DNA of 24,621 nt from Bordetella parapertussis. Lineage in GTDB: Bacteria > Pseudomonadota > Gammaproteobacteria > Burkholderiales > Burkholderiaceae_B. The notes below the pieces were generated by a model, which saw nothing but the letters and a program-made list of their open reading frames with translations, was not told where the DNA came from and did not search any database. Below are positions 1-6,869 of this stretch, in pieces. A program made the position numbers and the translations under genes. Each line of letters starts with the position of its first letter. The first letter of the stretch is position 1. The stretch covers positions 1 through 24,621 of the forward strand of contig CAMBZR010000052.1 of NCBI GenBank assembly GCA_945872285.1, read 5' to 3'.

Positions 1-528
1 GAAGATCTGGCGACACCCGAATCATGGTCGTCACCGATCTCAACCCGCGGTGCGATCGAAGACATGCCCGAGGGCTGTATTGCGGTGGTCGATTCGATGG
101 GTGTGACCGATGCCGGTATTTTTGGCGATATTTTGTGTGCCCGTATGGCTAAGAAAAAAGTCGCAGCCTTGGTGACGGATGGCGTCGTACGTGATTTGTC
201 TGGCGTCTTGGGTACGGGTTTGCCGGTTTGGTGCTCGGGCGCAGCAGCCCCCCCGTCGGTGGCGGGTTTGACGTTTGTTGGCTGGCAGCAGCCCATCGGC
301 TGTGGCGGTGTGGCGGTGTTTCCGGGTGACGTGGTGGTCGTTGACGATGATGGAGCGGTGCTGATTCCGGCTGCGCTGCTAGACGACGTCTTGGTCAGCG
401 CTCAAGCCCAAGAGAACCTCGAAAACTGGATTATGGAACAAGTCCAAAAAGGCCAGGCCTTGCCAGGCTTGTATCCGCCCAACGCAGAAAACCTTGCACG
501 GTACAAAGCTGAGACCGGTCAAAAGTAA
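1..528 (+). CDS. RraA family protein (3' part; 5' end outside window)
   Basis: The reading frame is open from base 1 and ends at TAA 526-528, so the gene starts upstream of the window. The visible sequence has the RraA / 4-hydroxy-4-methyl-2-oxoglutarate aldolase fold signature: MGVTDAGIFGDILCARM followed by VTDGVVRD. An Asp (codon 127-129) sits exactly 20 residues before the Arg-Asp pair. This D-X20-R-D pattern is known in the family for divalent metal and pyruvate/oxaloacetate binding. Family members are either class II pyruvate aldolases/oxaloacetate decarboxylases or, as in E. coli RraA, RNase E inhibitors. The retained motif leans towards an enzyme, but the substrate cannot be told from sequence. 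It converges with the PAP2 gene; only 7 bp separate the two stop codons, and a hairpin overlaps that junction. Family is secure; precise function is not. Confidence 0.85.
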   Translation, partial: EDLATPESWSSPISTRGAIEDMPEGCIAVVDSMGVTDAGIFGDILCARMAKKKVAALVTDGVVRDLSGVLGTGLPVWCSGAAAPPSVAGLTFVGWQQPIGCGGVAVFPGDVVVVDDDGAVLIPAALLDDVLVSAQAQENLENWIMEQVQKGQALPGLYPPNAENLARYKAETGQK

Positions 529-534
529 ACTCTA

Positions 535-559
535 CTCAGGCCTCTTTGCGAGGCCTGAG
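535..559. terminator. Bidirectional hairpin between convergent genes
   Basis: Positions 535-544 and 550-559 form a perfect 10-bp inverted repeat (CTCAGGCCTC / GAGGCCTGAG) with a 5-nt loop. It starts 7 bp after the RraA-family stop and covers the stop and last codons of the PAP2 gene. Only short T-rich runs follow on either side (CGTTT on +; GTTTACTTTT on -), so it is an imperfect intrinsic terminator. Its place between convergent genes makes termination the simplest role. Confidence 0.55.
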
Positions 560-1360
560 CGTTTGCCTGACAAACCATGTCAGACCAAGCGCTGCCACAG
601 CAGCTGCCAAATACTGAAAGGGCCGTGTCTCGTCAAAATCCAGACGCTCAGTCAAAAGGATATAAATACAAAGAGCGGCTCCCGCACTCGCCGCACGAAG
701 TGGCCAAGCCTGAGCGAGCAACAAGTTGACCGGAATGCGTTGTGCGAGGGTAGCGCCCAGCATGCCGCTAAACAGGCCGATCGACATGCCGGCCAAGACA
801 TCGGCGGGCCAGTGCGCGCCTACCGCTACGCGTGCCAAACCCGAGAGCGCGGCTAATACAAAGAGCCCTGCAGCATAGCGGCGCTTTGACGGCGACACGC
901 TGAAATATAGCGCGGTCGCAAGCGCAAAGGCGGTGAGCGTATGGCCAGAGGGCATGGCTAGTGAGGTGAGTGGATTGCCAACGATATGAAAACTAGCCGG
1001 GTCAAGGACCGAGGCCGGACGCGGAAACTGCAAGCTGAGCTTGAGCGCGCGCGAGACGACTCCGGCAAAGGCGCCGGCGCAAAGCGTCGCCATTAAAGCG
1101 CGAGGCGCCAAGACTAAAAGCGGGCACAGTAAAGCAAAGACGCCCCAGCCGTTGCCCAGCACATTAAAAAACACCCAAACAGAATCAGGCAATAGCCGTG
1201 CGGTCGTGTTGAGCTGCCTAAAGAGCGTGATCGGCTCGCTGCTGAGTTCGACCAGGCCCCAAATGACTAAAGGCAGCAAGCACCACAGCCACGCAGCGCG
1301 TTTAACCAGTGGCTGGGTCACGTAGTGTTTGAGTGTGTCAGACGACGGCACTTCACGCAT
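536..1360 (-). CDS. PAP2-family membrane phosphatase
   Basis: A 274-residue integral membrane protein of the type 2 phosphatidic acid phosphatase family. All three family motifs are visible: K107-x6-R114-P115, PSGH at 137-140 with the catalytic-cycle His140, and R177-x5-H183-x3-D187 (RVAVGAHWPAD), which holds the nucleophile His183. Five or six hydrophobic segments surround them. Such enzymes dephosphorylate lipid phosphates, including undecaprenyl pyrophosphate and phosphatidate, on the periplasmic side. I chose ATG 1360, which overlaps the GT9 gene by 8 bp; a TTG at 1378 would add six residues, and neither start has a clear Shine-Dalgarno. It is the last gene of the glycosylation operon, so recycling the lipid carrier, or removing a phosphate from a lipid-linked sugar, is a reasonable inference. 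The substrate is not known. Confidence 0.85.
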   Translation of the reverse strand: MREVPSSDTLKHYVTQPLVKRAAWLWCLLPLVIWGLVELSSEPITLFRQLNTTARLLPDSVWVFFNVLGNGWGVFALLCPLLVLAPRALMATLCAGAFAGVVSRALKLSLQFPRPASVLDPASFHIVGNPLTSLAMPSGHTLTAFALATALYFSVSPSKRRYAAGLFVLAALSGLARVAVGAHWPADVLAGMSIGLFSGMLGATLAQRIPVNLLLAQAWPLRAASAGAALCIYILLTERLDFDETRPFQYLAAAVAALGLTWFVRQTLRPRKEA

Positions 1361-2606
1361 TGGCGCGCGCCGCGGCAAATTGAAGCGTCATTTTTTCAAG
1401 AACTTGTTCAACGCTAATCGCACGCATGCAGACGTTATCCGAGCAGGGTGTTTTACGGTGGTTGGCCGCGCTCACGCAGGGCGAGCAGGCAAGCTGCGCA
1501 GTGATTGGGATTGATTTGCCCAATGAGCCGTAGAGCGCAGGAGTTTCTGGGCCAAACAGCACGACGGTGTGCAAACCCGTGACCGAAGAAAAATGCCCTG
1601 GGCCGGAATCGTTGGTCACCATGACGTCGGCCAGCGTGTACAGCGCGGGTAGTTCAGCAAACGAAACCTGACCCGCAAAATTCAAGGCGTGAGGCACACT
1701 GGCCCCGAGGCGAACGTTTTCAACATAGGCGTGTTCAGCCGGCGAGCCGGTAATTAAAATCAGACAGTCGGGCCATTTGTTTTGACACGCAACGATTAAG
1801 GCCGAAAAACGTTCGGGCGCCCAACGACGCTGCACTAATAACTCACTGGCATTCGGGTTCACTAACAGCAAAGGTTGATGGCCGAGCGTAAAAGGGCGCT
1901 GGGCCTCGCGCGCTAAACGCTCGATACGCTCAAGAACCGCTTGTTTATCGTCAGGTTTGATCACTGCCTGCGCGATTTGAATCGAGGCGTCGGTGATGTG
2001 AATTTTGCTAAACGGTTGTTCGGTCTGGGTTGAGAACGCAGCGTGTATCAAGGACAGAAAGTTTTTAGCGATATGGATGTGCGGGTTGTAATGCACTTTG
2101 TGGGTCAGCATCTCGCCGCGCCATAGGCCTTCGCCATGAAAAATGTGATAACCCACGCGTCGTCGTGCACCGCATAAGCCCGTTAACAACGCAGTAAAGC
2201 GCGAGAATAACTCAAGGTCGATGACGGTATCGATCTTTCTGGCACGGGCTTGAAACAAAAACTTGACCGTGTCGGATACCAGGCTTACGAGTGACGAGGC
2301 GTCGATCGTAAAGACGTTGGCCGCGGGGACCGTATTGAGCAAGGTCAGGCTTGCCTGGTTACTTTTAAAAATCAGAAAAAATATTTCGGCACCCCGCGCT
2401 TGTGCAGCGCGCATCGCGGGGTCAACTAAAATTGCACTGCCCATTTCTGAAAGCTCAATGAACAACAGCTTGCGTGGTGCGCCAACGGGCCCGGCTAACA
2501 GCATCTTGAGCCAATCAAAGAGTACGACAAAGGGGGTTGCAAGCGCACAGAGCGGCACGCCGACCCGGTGATCAATCGTGCGCATGGTGTCAACGCTTAG
2601 GCTCAT
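1353..2606 (-). CDS. Glycosyltransferase family 9 (heptosyltransferase-like)
   Basis: A 417-residue GT-B enzyme of family GT9, whose members move heptose or other sugars from nucleotide donors to LPS or lipid-linked acceptors in the cytoplasm. The N-terminal domain begins after about 45 residues (KLLFIELSEMGSA, 47-58). The C-terminal donor-binding domain carries VTNDSGPGHFSS (330-341) and VVLFGPETPALYG (348-360), the GT9 hallmark. Near the C-terminus Cys374, Cys377, Cys388 and Cys393 form a cluster that echoes the Cys-rich segment of some WaaF/WaaC-type enzymes. The N-terminal extension of about 45 residues has a hydrophobic stretch (17-38) that could dock on the membrane. Its ATG overlaps the upstream stop codon as ATGA. 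GT9 membership is clear. Whether the sugar is heptose, and whether the acceptor is lipid A core or a carrier lipid, cannot be read. Confidence 0.85.
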   Translation of the reverse strand: MSLSVDTMRTIDHRVGVPLCALATPFVVLFDWLKMLLAGPVGAPRKLLFIELSEMGSAILVDPAMRAAQARGAEIFFLIFKSNQASLTLLNTVPAANVFTIDASSLVSLVSDTVKFLFQARARKIDTVIDLELFSRFTALLTGLCGARRRVGYHIFHGEGLWRGEMLTHKVHYNPHIHIAKNFLSLIHAAFSTQTEQPFSKIHITDASIQIAQAVIKPDDKQAVLERIERLAREAQRPFTLGHQPLLLVNPNASELLVQRRWAPERFSALIVACQNKWPDCLILITGSPAEHAYVENVRLGASVPHALNFAGQVSFAELPALYTLADVMVTNDSGPGHFSSVTGLHTVVLFGPETPALYGSLGKSIPITAQLACSPCVSAANHRKTPCSDNVCMRAISVEQVLEKMTLQFAAARANA

Positions 2607-3709
2607 AAGATTGGCTCTGAACGTGAAGCAGCAGACGTGGCTGCGGTGTTTGCGTTTGGCGCGTCTTGGGTGCGTTTGCTGGCGGTCGCACTCGAGGCGT
2701 CAGAGCGGCGACGCCGCAGCAGCGAGAGCGCGCCCGGCAAATAGGTCGCGAGAGTCACAATCCCAAAACTCACCGAGGCTAAAACGGTGACGCCGCTATC
2801 AACACCCCACAAAACCAGTGCTGCCGAAAGCGTGGCCTCGCGCAGGCCCCAGCCCGAGATGCTGATGGGCAACATCATCAAGAGCCCCAGAGCGGGCAGC
2901 CCGACCATCAAAGCGGCGAAGGGGGCAAAGACGCCAAAGGCTCGCAGGCAACACCAGAAGGCGCACAGCGCCAGCGTATGGGTTAAAACAGAAATCGTCA
3001 GCTGCACGACGACCTGCGGCCAGCCCAGAGCGGTGTCAACGCCTTTTAGGGCCTGGCTCATGCCAAGTTTGGCAAGCAGCGCCGCAAGCATGCCGCGGGT
3101 GCGTGGCAGCTTCAGTAACAAACAACCGACTGCTGCGCCGCCCAGCATGGCGCCAAGCACCCAGGCGCCTAAGACAGGCGCCCACGGTGCGATCAGGGTG
3201 CCGCTTAAAAGCAAGCCTAGTGCCCCAAGAATATTGTTGCCCACCAGACCTAAGCCCCGATCAAACGCGACGCTTAAAAAGCCCAGACGCAGGCGCGGCG
3301 GGGCCTGTTGTAAATTGACCGGTGAGTGAAGCTCTTGCGAGAGCGAGGGCTCAGGGGCCGTCGCAGCGCCCGGCCTGACAAGCCTGCTGGCCTCGACGGC
3401 GCGGTAGCTGTCACCCCCAATCGTGCTGGGCAAGCCCTGATTGATGAGCCCGCCGGCAAAATAAAGCGTGATGTATTCAGAGACGGGGCGATAAAGCCCA
3501 AGGCTGCGCAACAACCAGCCCCAACGCACGACCGCTAAGAGGTTTGCACACACCAACAGGGCGAGCGCAAGTACGAACCACAGCGGCTGGATCTCGATCT
3601 TTGTCGAGCGCAGGGCTTGCCAGTCGATGTTGCGTGCGGCTAGCCATAACAGCAAAAGCGACAGCACCACCCGCAGGTAAGGCCACAATAATTTAAAGGT
3701 ATTTTTCAA
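2603..3709 (-). CDS. Flippase-like (LPG-synthase TM / UPF0104) membrane protein
   Basis: A 368-residue polytopic membrane protein of the lysylphosphatidylglycerol synthase transmembrane (AglD/YbhN, UPF0104) family. Visible family marks are GGLINQGLPSTIGGDSYRAVEASRL (86-110, core GGD at 98-100) and DRGLGLVG (150-157), then several hydrophobic helices. It lacks the C-terminal aminoacyltransferase domain of MprF, so it is the flippase-like half only. The stretch between GGD and DRGLGL (about 113-138) looks longer than usual and is Pro/Ala/Ser-rich; the C-terminal 30 residues are low-complexity and polar. It starts at TTG 3709, overlapping the GT39 stop as TTGA, with AGG about 10 nt upstream. Relatives without the synthase domain are often found beside lipid-linked glycosyltransferases, and a role in presenting or translocating a lipid-linked sugar is inferred from this context. 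Confidence 0.82.
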   Translation of the reverse strand: MKNTFKLLWPYLRVVLSLLLLWLAARNIDWQALRSTKIEIQPLWFVLALALLVCANLLAVVRWGWLLRSLGLYRPVSEYITLYFAGGLINQGLPSTIGGDSYRAVEASRLVRPGAATAPEPSLSQELHSPVNLQQAPPRLRLGFLSVAFDRGLGLVGNNILGALGLLLSGTLIAPWAPVLGAWVLGAMLGGAAVGCLLLKLPRTRGMLAALLAKLGMSQALKGVDTALGWPQVVVQLTISVLTHTLALCAFWCCLRAFGVFAPFAALMVGLPALGLLMMLPISISGWGLREATLSAALVLWGVDSGVTVLASVSFGIVTLATYLPGALSLLRRRRSDASSATASKRTQDAPNANTAATSAASRSEPIL

Positions 3710-5268
3710 TTCGGTTTACCTGAGCGAGTGGGCGCTTGCGCTCCCCCCCAGTTACGGCAGTGATAAAAGCTAAAGTCTGAAATTAACCTACCCAGCCGTT
3801 CGATATTCAGTTGCTCAACCCGCGTGCAAGACTCAAAACCGCCCGCTTGCATGGGTAAATCAAAGGACATTTGTGACCAGTTTACAAAAATACTGTCCTG
3901 TCCTGTTGAAAGTTGCCCAAACCATAAGTCGAATTGGTCAAAGCGGGTGTCCAGTACCACCACGTCAACCGGGCGGGCATACCAGGCCAGACGACTGGCG
4001 AGCGTCCAGTTTTTAACTGAAAGCGCCTGAATATTATGGGTTTGCGCCAAGTCGCGTGCTCGGGCACCTGCACGGTCCCAGCCCCACAGGTCGGTCAGTG
4101 GGTTCTTTTTGCCCCAGGCATGCTGCTGACTGACGCCGGGAATCCCGACAAAAAATAGCACGCTAAAAGCAAGCAAACAAATAATGGCCTGGGTGCGTAC
4201 GAAAGCGAGGATCCATTGACGTTTGCCTGAACGCCAGCAAGCGGCCAGCGCATTGGCGGCAAAGGGAATCAAAGCAAGCCAGGCGGGGGCTGTCCAGTGC
4301 GGCAGACTGCCACCGCCGCCTGCTAGCGCAGCCGTGACTAAAAAAGGAAGCAGAAAAAAACTCAGTAAGCCAAGCGCTTGCCAGTTGCGCCCGCCGGTTA
4401 GCTGGCGCACCACCAGATAACCGCCTAAGAATAAAAGAGGGCCATAGGCAACAAGTTGCAAGCCAACAAACCCCAGCAGTCTGCGCGCTTGCCATTGGCC
4501 GCCGCTGCCATGCTTCAGTTGATAGACAAACGACACCCACTCGTGCTGTGCGTTCCAGACAAACACCGGGGCGACCAGACAACAGGCGAGCGCAAGTGCC
4601 AGCCAGGGACCAGAGGTGCGTAGCCAGCGCAAGCCTTGCGTGCTGCACAAGGTGAGGATGACGGCGACCGCTGGAAGAATGGCGGTGTATTTTGACAGGC
4701 CAGCCAGCCCGAGTAAGCCGCCAAGGGCCAGCCACCAGCGACGTTGAGCGCTTGCGCTGTCTGCCGCGGGTTTGAGCGTGCTGAGTTTGAGCGTGACCTG
4801 CATGAGCAAAAGCGTGAGCACCATCAGCAAGCTGTCGGGCAGCAGGCCGACACCCAAGACGTGCAGCAGGGGGGCCAGTACGATAAGTGCGACCGCCCAA
4901 AGGCCTGCGAGCTCTTTATGACGTGGGTCGCTTGACCAGCTTGGTACCACCGCAGGAAGTGTGCGTGCGAGGTTGCGAGCAAGCAGGCACGCGCACAGCC
5001 ACAGTATTTGTGGGATCAAACGCAGCACGCCATCGGGCGCGCCTAGCGCGACGAGTGGCCACTGCAGCCAGCCCACTAAAGGAGGGTGATCAAAATAACT
5101 CAGTGCGAGCTTGTCTGCGTAGAGGGCGTAATGCGCTTCGTCGACCGACAGCGTGAGTAAGCTGCCAAACACCAGATGAAACAGCAAACCAAGCCCAACA
5201 AGCCCGCACAGGCGTTGCGTCAGGGTTGACGCGCGAAGCCTTGCGGCGGCAGAGGACATTAAATGCAA
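3706..5268 (-). CDS. Glycosyltransferase family 39 (ArnT/PMT-like) membrane protein
   Basis: A 520-residue membrane glycosyltransferase of the PMT_2/GT39 type. After the first hydrophobic helix comes the periplasmic acidic pair SVDEAHYALYADK (D43, E44) and then YFDHPPLVGW (58-67), the signature of ArnT-like enzymes that transfer a sugar from a polyprenyl-phosphate donor to lipid A or another envelope acceptor. About ten further hydrophobic segments reach residue ~380, followed by a soluble periplasmic-type C-terminal domain (~385-520). I kept the TTG start at 5268 because AAGG lies 8 nt upstream (5276-5279 on the opposite strand); the in-frame ATG at 5259 is too far from it. It is the first gene of a four-gene overlapping operon. 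The donor sugar is unknown, and no GT2 polyprenyl-phosphate sugar synthase is visible alongside. Confidence 0.85.
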   Translation of the reverse strand: MHLMSSAAARLRASTLTQRLCGLVGLGLLFHLVFGSLLTLSVDEAHYALYADKLALSYFDHPPLVGWLQWPLVALGAPDGVLRLIPQILWLCACLLARNLARTLPAVVPSWSSDPRHKELAGLWAVALIVLAPLLHVLGVGLLPDSLLMVLTLLLMQVTLKLSTLKPAADSASAQRRWWLALGGLLGLAGLSKYTAILPAVAVILTLCSTQGLRWLRTSGPWLALALACCLVAPVFVWNAQHEWVSFVYQLKHGSGGQWQARRLLGFVGLQLVAYGPLLFLGGYLVVRQLTGGRNWQALGLLSFFLLPFLVTAALAGGGGSLPHWTAPAWLALIPFAANALAACWRSGKRQWILAFVRTQAIICLLAFSVLFFVGIPGVSQQHAWGKKNPLTDLWGWDRAGARARDLAQTHNIQALSVKNWTLASRLAWYARPVDVVVLDTRFDQFDLWFGQLSTGQDSIFVNWSQMSFDLPMQAGGFESCTRVEQLNIERLGRLISDFSFYHCRNWGGAQAPTRSGKPN

Positions 5269-5272
5269 ATCA

Positions 5273-5287
5273 GCACCTTAGAAGTGC
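5273..5287 (-). promoter_or_regulatory. Small hairpin over the GT39 ribosome binding site
   Basis: On the minus strand GCAC (5287-5284) can pair with GTGC (5276-5273) around a 7-nt loop. The AAGG Shine-Dalgarno of the GT39 gene (5279-5276) lies in the loop and stem edge, so the fold could reduce access to the start. It is only a 4-bp stem, so this is weak evidence. Confidence 0.25.
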
Positions 5288-5291
5288 CCGC

Positions 5292-5297
5292 AGTATA
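5292..5297 (-). promoter_or_regulatory. Possible -10 element for the GT39 operon
   Basis: The minus strand reads TATACT here, 24 bp before the TTG start of the GT39 gene. I see no good -35 at the right distance, and the overlap with the preceding hairpin makes this a weak candidate. Confidence 0.25.
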
Positions 5298-5316
5298 AAC
5301 GGCTAGCCTTTAGCCG
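5298..5316 (-). terminator. Terminator-like hairpin downstream of the amgK operon
   Basis: On the minus strand CGGCTA (5316-5311) pairs with TAGCCG (5305-5300) around AAGGC, followed by TTTAT. The stem is short and the T-run is interrupted. It lies about 95 bp after the DUF6776-like stop and before the GT39 start, so it would end the amgK-murU transcript or attenuate read-through into the glycosylation operon. Confidence 0.4.
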
Positions 5317-5320
5317 GTAT

Positions 5321-5372
5321 CGCTCAGCAACCCAGACGTTGCGCTCCCGTATGCTGAGCGGCCAGCGCAACG
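5321..5372 (-). repeat. Two interleaved 9-bp inverted repeats (pseudoknot-capable)
   Basis: CGCTCAGCA (5321-5329) is perfectly complementary to TGCTGAGCG (5352-5360), and CGTTGCGCT (5337-5345) to AGCGCAACG (5364-5372). The second pair starts inside the loop of the first and closes outside it, so the RNA could form an H-type pseudoknot or two mutually exclusive hairpins. It sits between the DUF6776-like and GT39 genes, both on the minus strand. Confidence 0.6.
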
Positions 5373-5408
5373 GGGCGAACTGCCCTTGTTCAGTTCAAGT
5401 GAAAGCGC

Positions 5409-6137
5409 TTATTTGGCGGTGAGCGCAAACACCCGCCAGGTGATCTGGCGCTTGCCCTCAAGATCAAACAGTCTGGCATTGGCGCGGCGTGCGACAAAAC
5501 CAGGTGGCAAATCAGCCTGACCCGTGACATGCAGATAATGTCCAAACGCCACCTGGCTGCGCGCCAGGGTGACGGTCTCAGTGCGACCGTCAGCGAAGAC
5601 GCCTTCAAAGCTGAGTTCAAGCAGCCCCTTGAACTCAGGGCGCTCGGGTTTTTCTTGCAGCAACCATAAAAGATAAGTGAGTTTGGCGCTGCCCTTTTCT
5701 TGAACAAAGGTGGCTGTGCTGACCCCGACCGGGCCAAAACGCGCATCAAAGGGAAGTGTTTGCGCAAATAAAGCGAGTTGAGTTTTAAGGGGTGTCAAAA
5801 GCGCCTGTGCGCTTGCGAGGTCGTCTTTGAGTGTTCGGTTCAGCGCCTCGCTTTGTTCGCGTGCGCCCTCAAGTAAACGAGCTTGCTCGTCGAGTTTTGT
5901 TTGCAGGCGTTGACGTTCAAGCGTTGCGCTGTTGAGCTCTTCGGTTAGCTTTTGCGCTTCAGTTGTTGTGAGTTGCTTGGAGCCATAGCTGGTTTGTAAA
6001 ACCAGCATGCCACTGCCCCCAGCAAGCACGCCCAGTAACAATAAAATCAGCCAGCCGGGCAGCCGACGCGCGCGCCGGTGGGTGTCGTAGGGTGCGGGTT
6101 TAAAAAGGGCCCGCTTAGGTTGAACACGAATAACCAT
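5409..6137 (-). CDS. DUF6776-like membrane-anchored coiled-coil protein
   Basis: A 242-residue protein of unknown function that I place, by overall resemblance, in the DUF6776 group of proteobacterial envelope proteins. A basic N-terminus (about 1-28) is followed by one hydrophobic helix (LPGWLILLLLGVLAGGSGML, about 26-45), a predicted coiled coil rich in Q, E, L and K (about 55-115), and a beta-rich C-terminal domain (about 120-242). This is a type II inner-membrane topology with a periplasmic domain. The ATG at 6137 has AAGGA 4 nt upstream. It begins 18 bp after murU and is co-directional, so it is probably transcribed with amgK and murU, which suggests an envelope role. No catalytic motif is visible. 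Family assignment is from memory of the architecture, so it is moderate. Confidence 0.7.
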   Translation of the reverse strand: MVIRVQPKRALFKPAPYDTHRRARRLPGWLILLLLGVLAGGSGMLVLQTSYGSKQLTTTEAQKLTEELNSATLERQRLQTKLDEQARLLEGAREQSEALNRTLKDDLASAQALLTPLKTQLALFAQTLPFDARFGPVGVSTATFVQEKGSAKLTYLLWLLQEKPERPEFKGLLELSFEGVFADGRTETVTLARSQVAFGHYLHVTGQADLPPGFVARRANARLFDLEGKRQITWRVFALTAK

Positions 6138-6155
6138 ACAATCCTTGAAACAGCA

Positions 6156-6869
6156 CTATTTTTTTTCATACATCTTCGCTATTTTACCTTCAAGTGCTGC
6201 TAAGCGTTCGGGGGTGCCGACATCGATCCATTCTGTCGGGTGCAACCTGCCCACTACGCGTTCAGCGGCCATCGCCTCGCGCAGCAGCGGCGCGAGTTTT
6301 GCGGGTTGGTGCGCCGGGGTTTGCGCAAACAGTTTGGGCTGATAAACGCCAATGCCTGAAAACGTGTGCCGCGGCGCGTGGGGTACGCGCGAGGCCTCGT
6401 CATGCACGCGCCCGTTGTGAGCCAAAAAAAAGTCGCCGGCTGGATGTTGTGTCGGATTGGGCACCATCAGCAGCCACGCCAAATCTTGCTGCACCACAAG
6501 TTGCCGCGCGACGGCGTGCGCCTGAGTTGGGTCCCAGTCGCACCAAATATCGCCGTTGAGCACCAGAAACGGCTCTTCTCCCAAGAGCGGTAAAGCGGTT
6601 GCGATTCCTCCGGCAGTCTCGAGTGCGGTGGCCTCGGCCGAATAGCGAAGGCGCAAACCGAGCGCGTGGCCATCACCGAGTGCTTGCTCAAGTAACTCGC
6701 CTAACCAGGCGTGATTGATCACAACGTCGCAAATCCCCGCGCGCGCGAGTTTTTCGAGGTGCCACTGGATTAAAGGCTTACCCGCCACGGATATCAAGGG
6801 CTTGGGCAAGTGATCGGTGAGCGGGCGCATGCGTTCGCCGCGCCCTGCGGCCAAAATCATGGCTCGCAT
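6156..6869 (-). CDS. murU: N-acetylmuramate alpha-1-phosphate uridylyltransferase
   Basis: A 237-residue sugar-nucleotidyltransferase that joins UTP and MurNAc-1-phosphate to give UDP-MurNAc in the cytoplasm. This is the second step of the recycling shortcut that bypasses de novo MurNAc synthesis and fosfomycin-sensitive MurA. The N-terminal signature LAAGRGERMRPLTDHLPKPL (6-25) supplies the nucleotide-binding loop and the Lys of PKP; NGDIWCD with Asp107 is the metal-binding aspartate region. The length matches Pseudomonas MurU, which is also small and lacks an acyltransferase domain. Its ATG at 6869 overlaps the amgK stop by one base (TGATG), so the two are translationally coupled. Pairing with an AmgK-type kinase makes MurU much more likely than RfbA or GlmU-like enzymes. 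Confidence 0.9.
   Translation of the reverse strand: MRAMILAAGRGERMRPLTDHLPKPLISVAGKPLIQWHLEKLARAGICDVVINHAWLGELLEQALGDGHALGLRLRYSAEATALETAGGIATALPLLGEEPFLVLNGDIWCDWDPTQAHAVARQLVVQQDLAWLLMVPNPTQHPAGDFFLAHNGRVHDEASRVPHAPRHTFSGIGVYQPKLFAQTPAHQPAKLAPLLREAMAAERVVGRLHPTEWIDVGTPERLAALEGKIAKMYEKK

Noticed and set aside
494..856. A 120-codon plus-strand frame after the RraA-family gene
   Set aside because: It overlaps the RraA-family end in another frame and runs antisense to PAP2. The product is basic and featureless.
2787..3329. A 180-codon plus-strand frame
   Set aside because: Antisense to the flippase-like gene; basic, low-complexity product with no recognisable domain.
4163..4900. A 245-codon minus-strand frame inside the GT39 gene
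   Set aside because: It overlaps the GT39 coding frame in another phase. Its product is rich in R, A and H and lacks domain features, typical of a shadow in GC-rich DNA.
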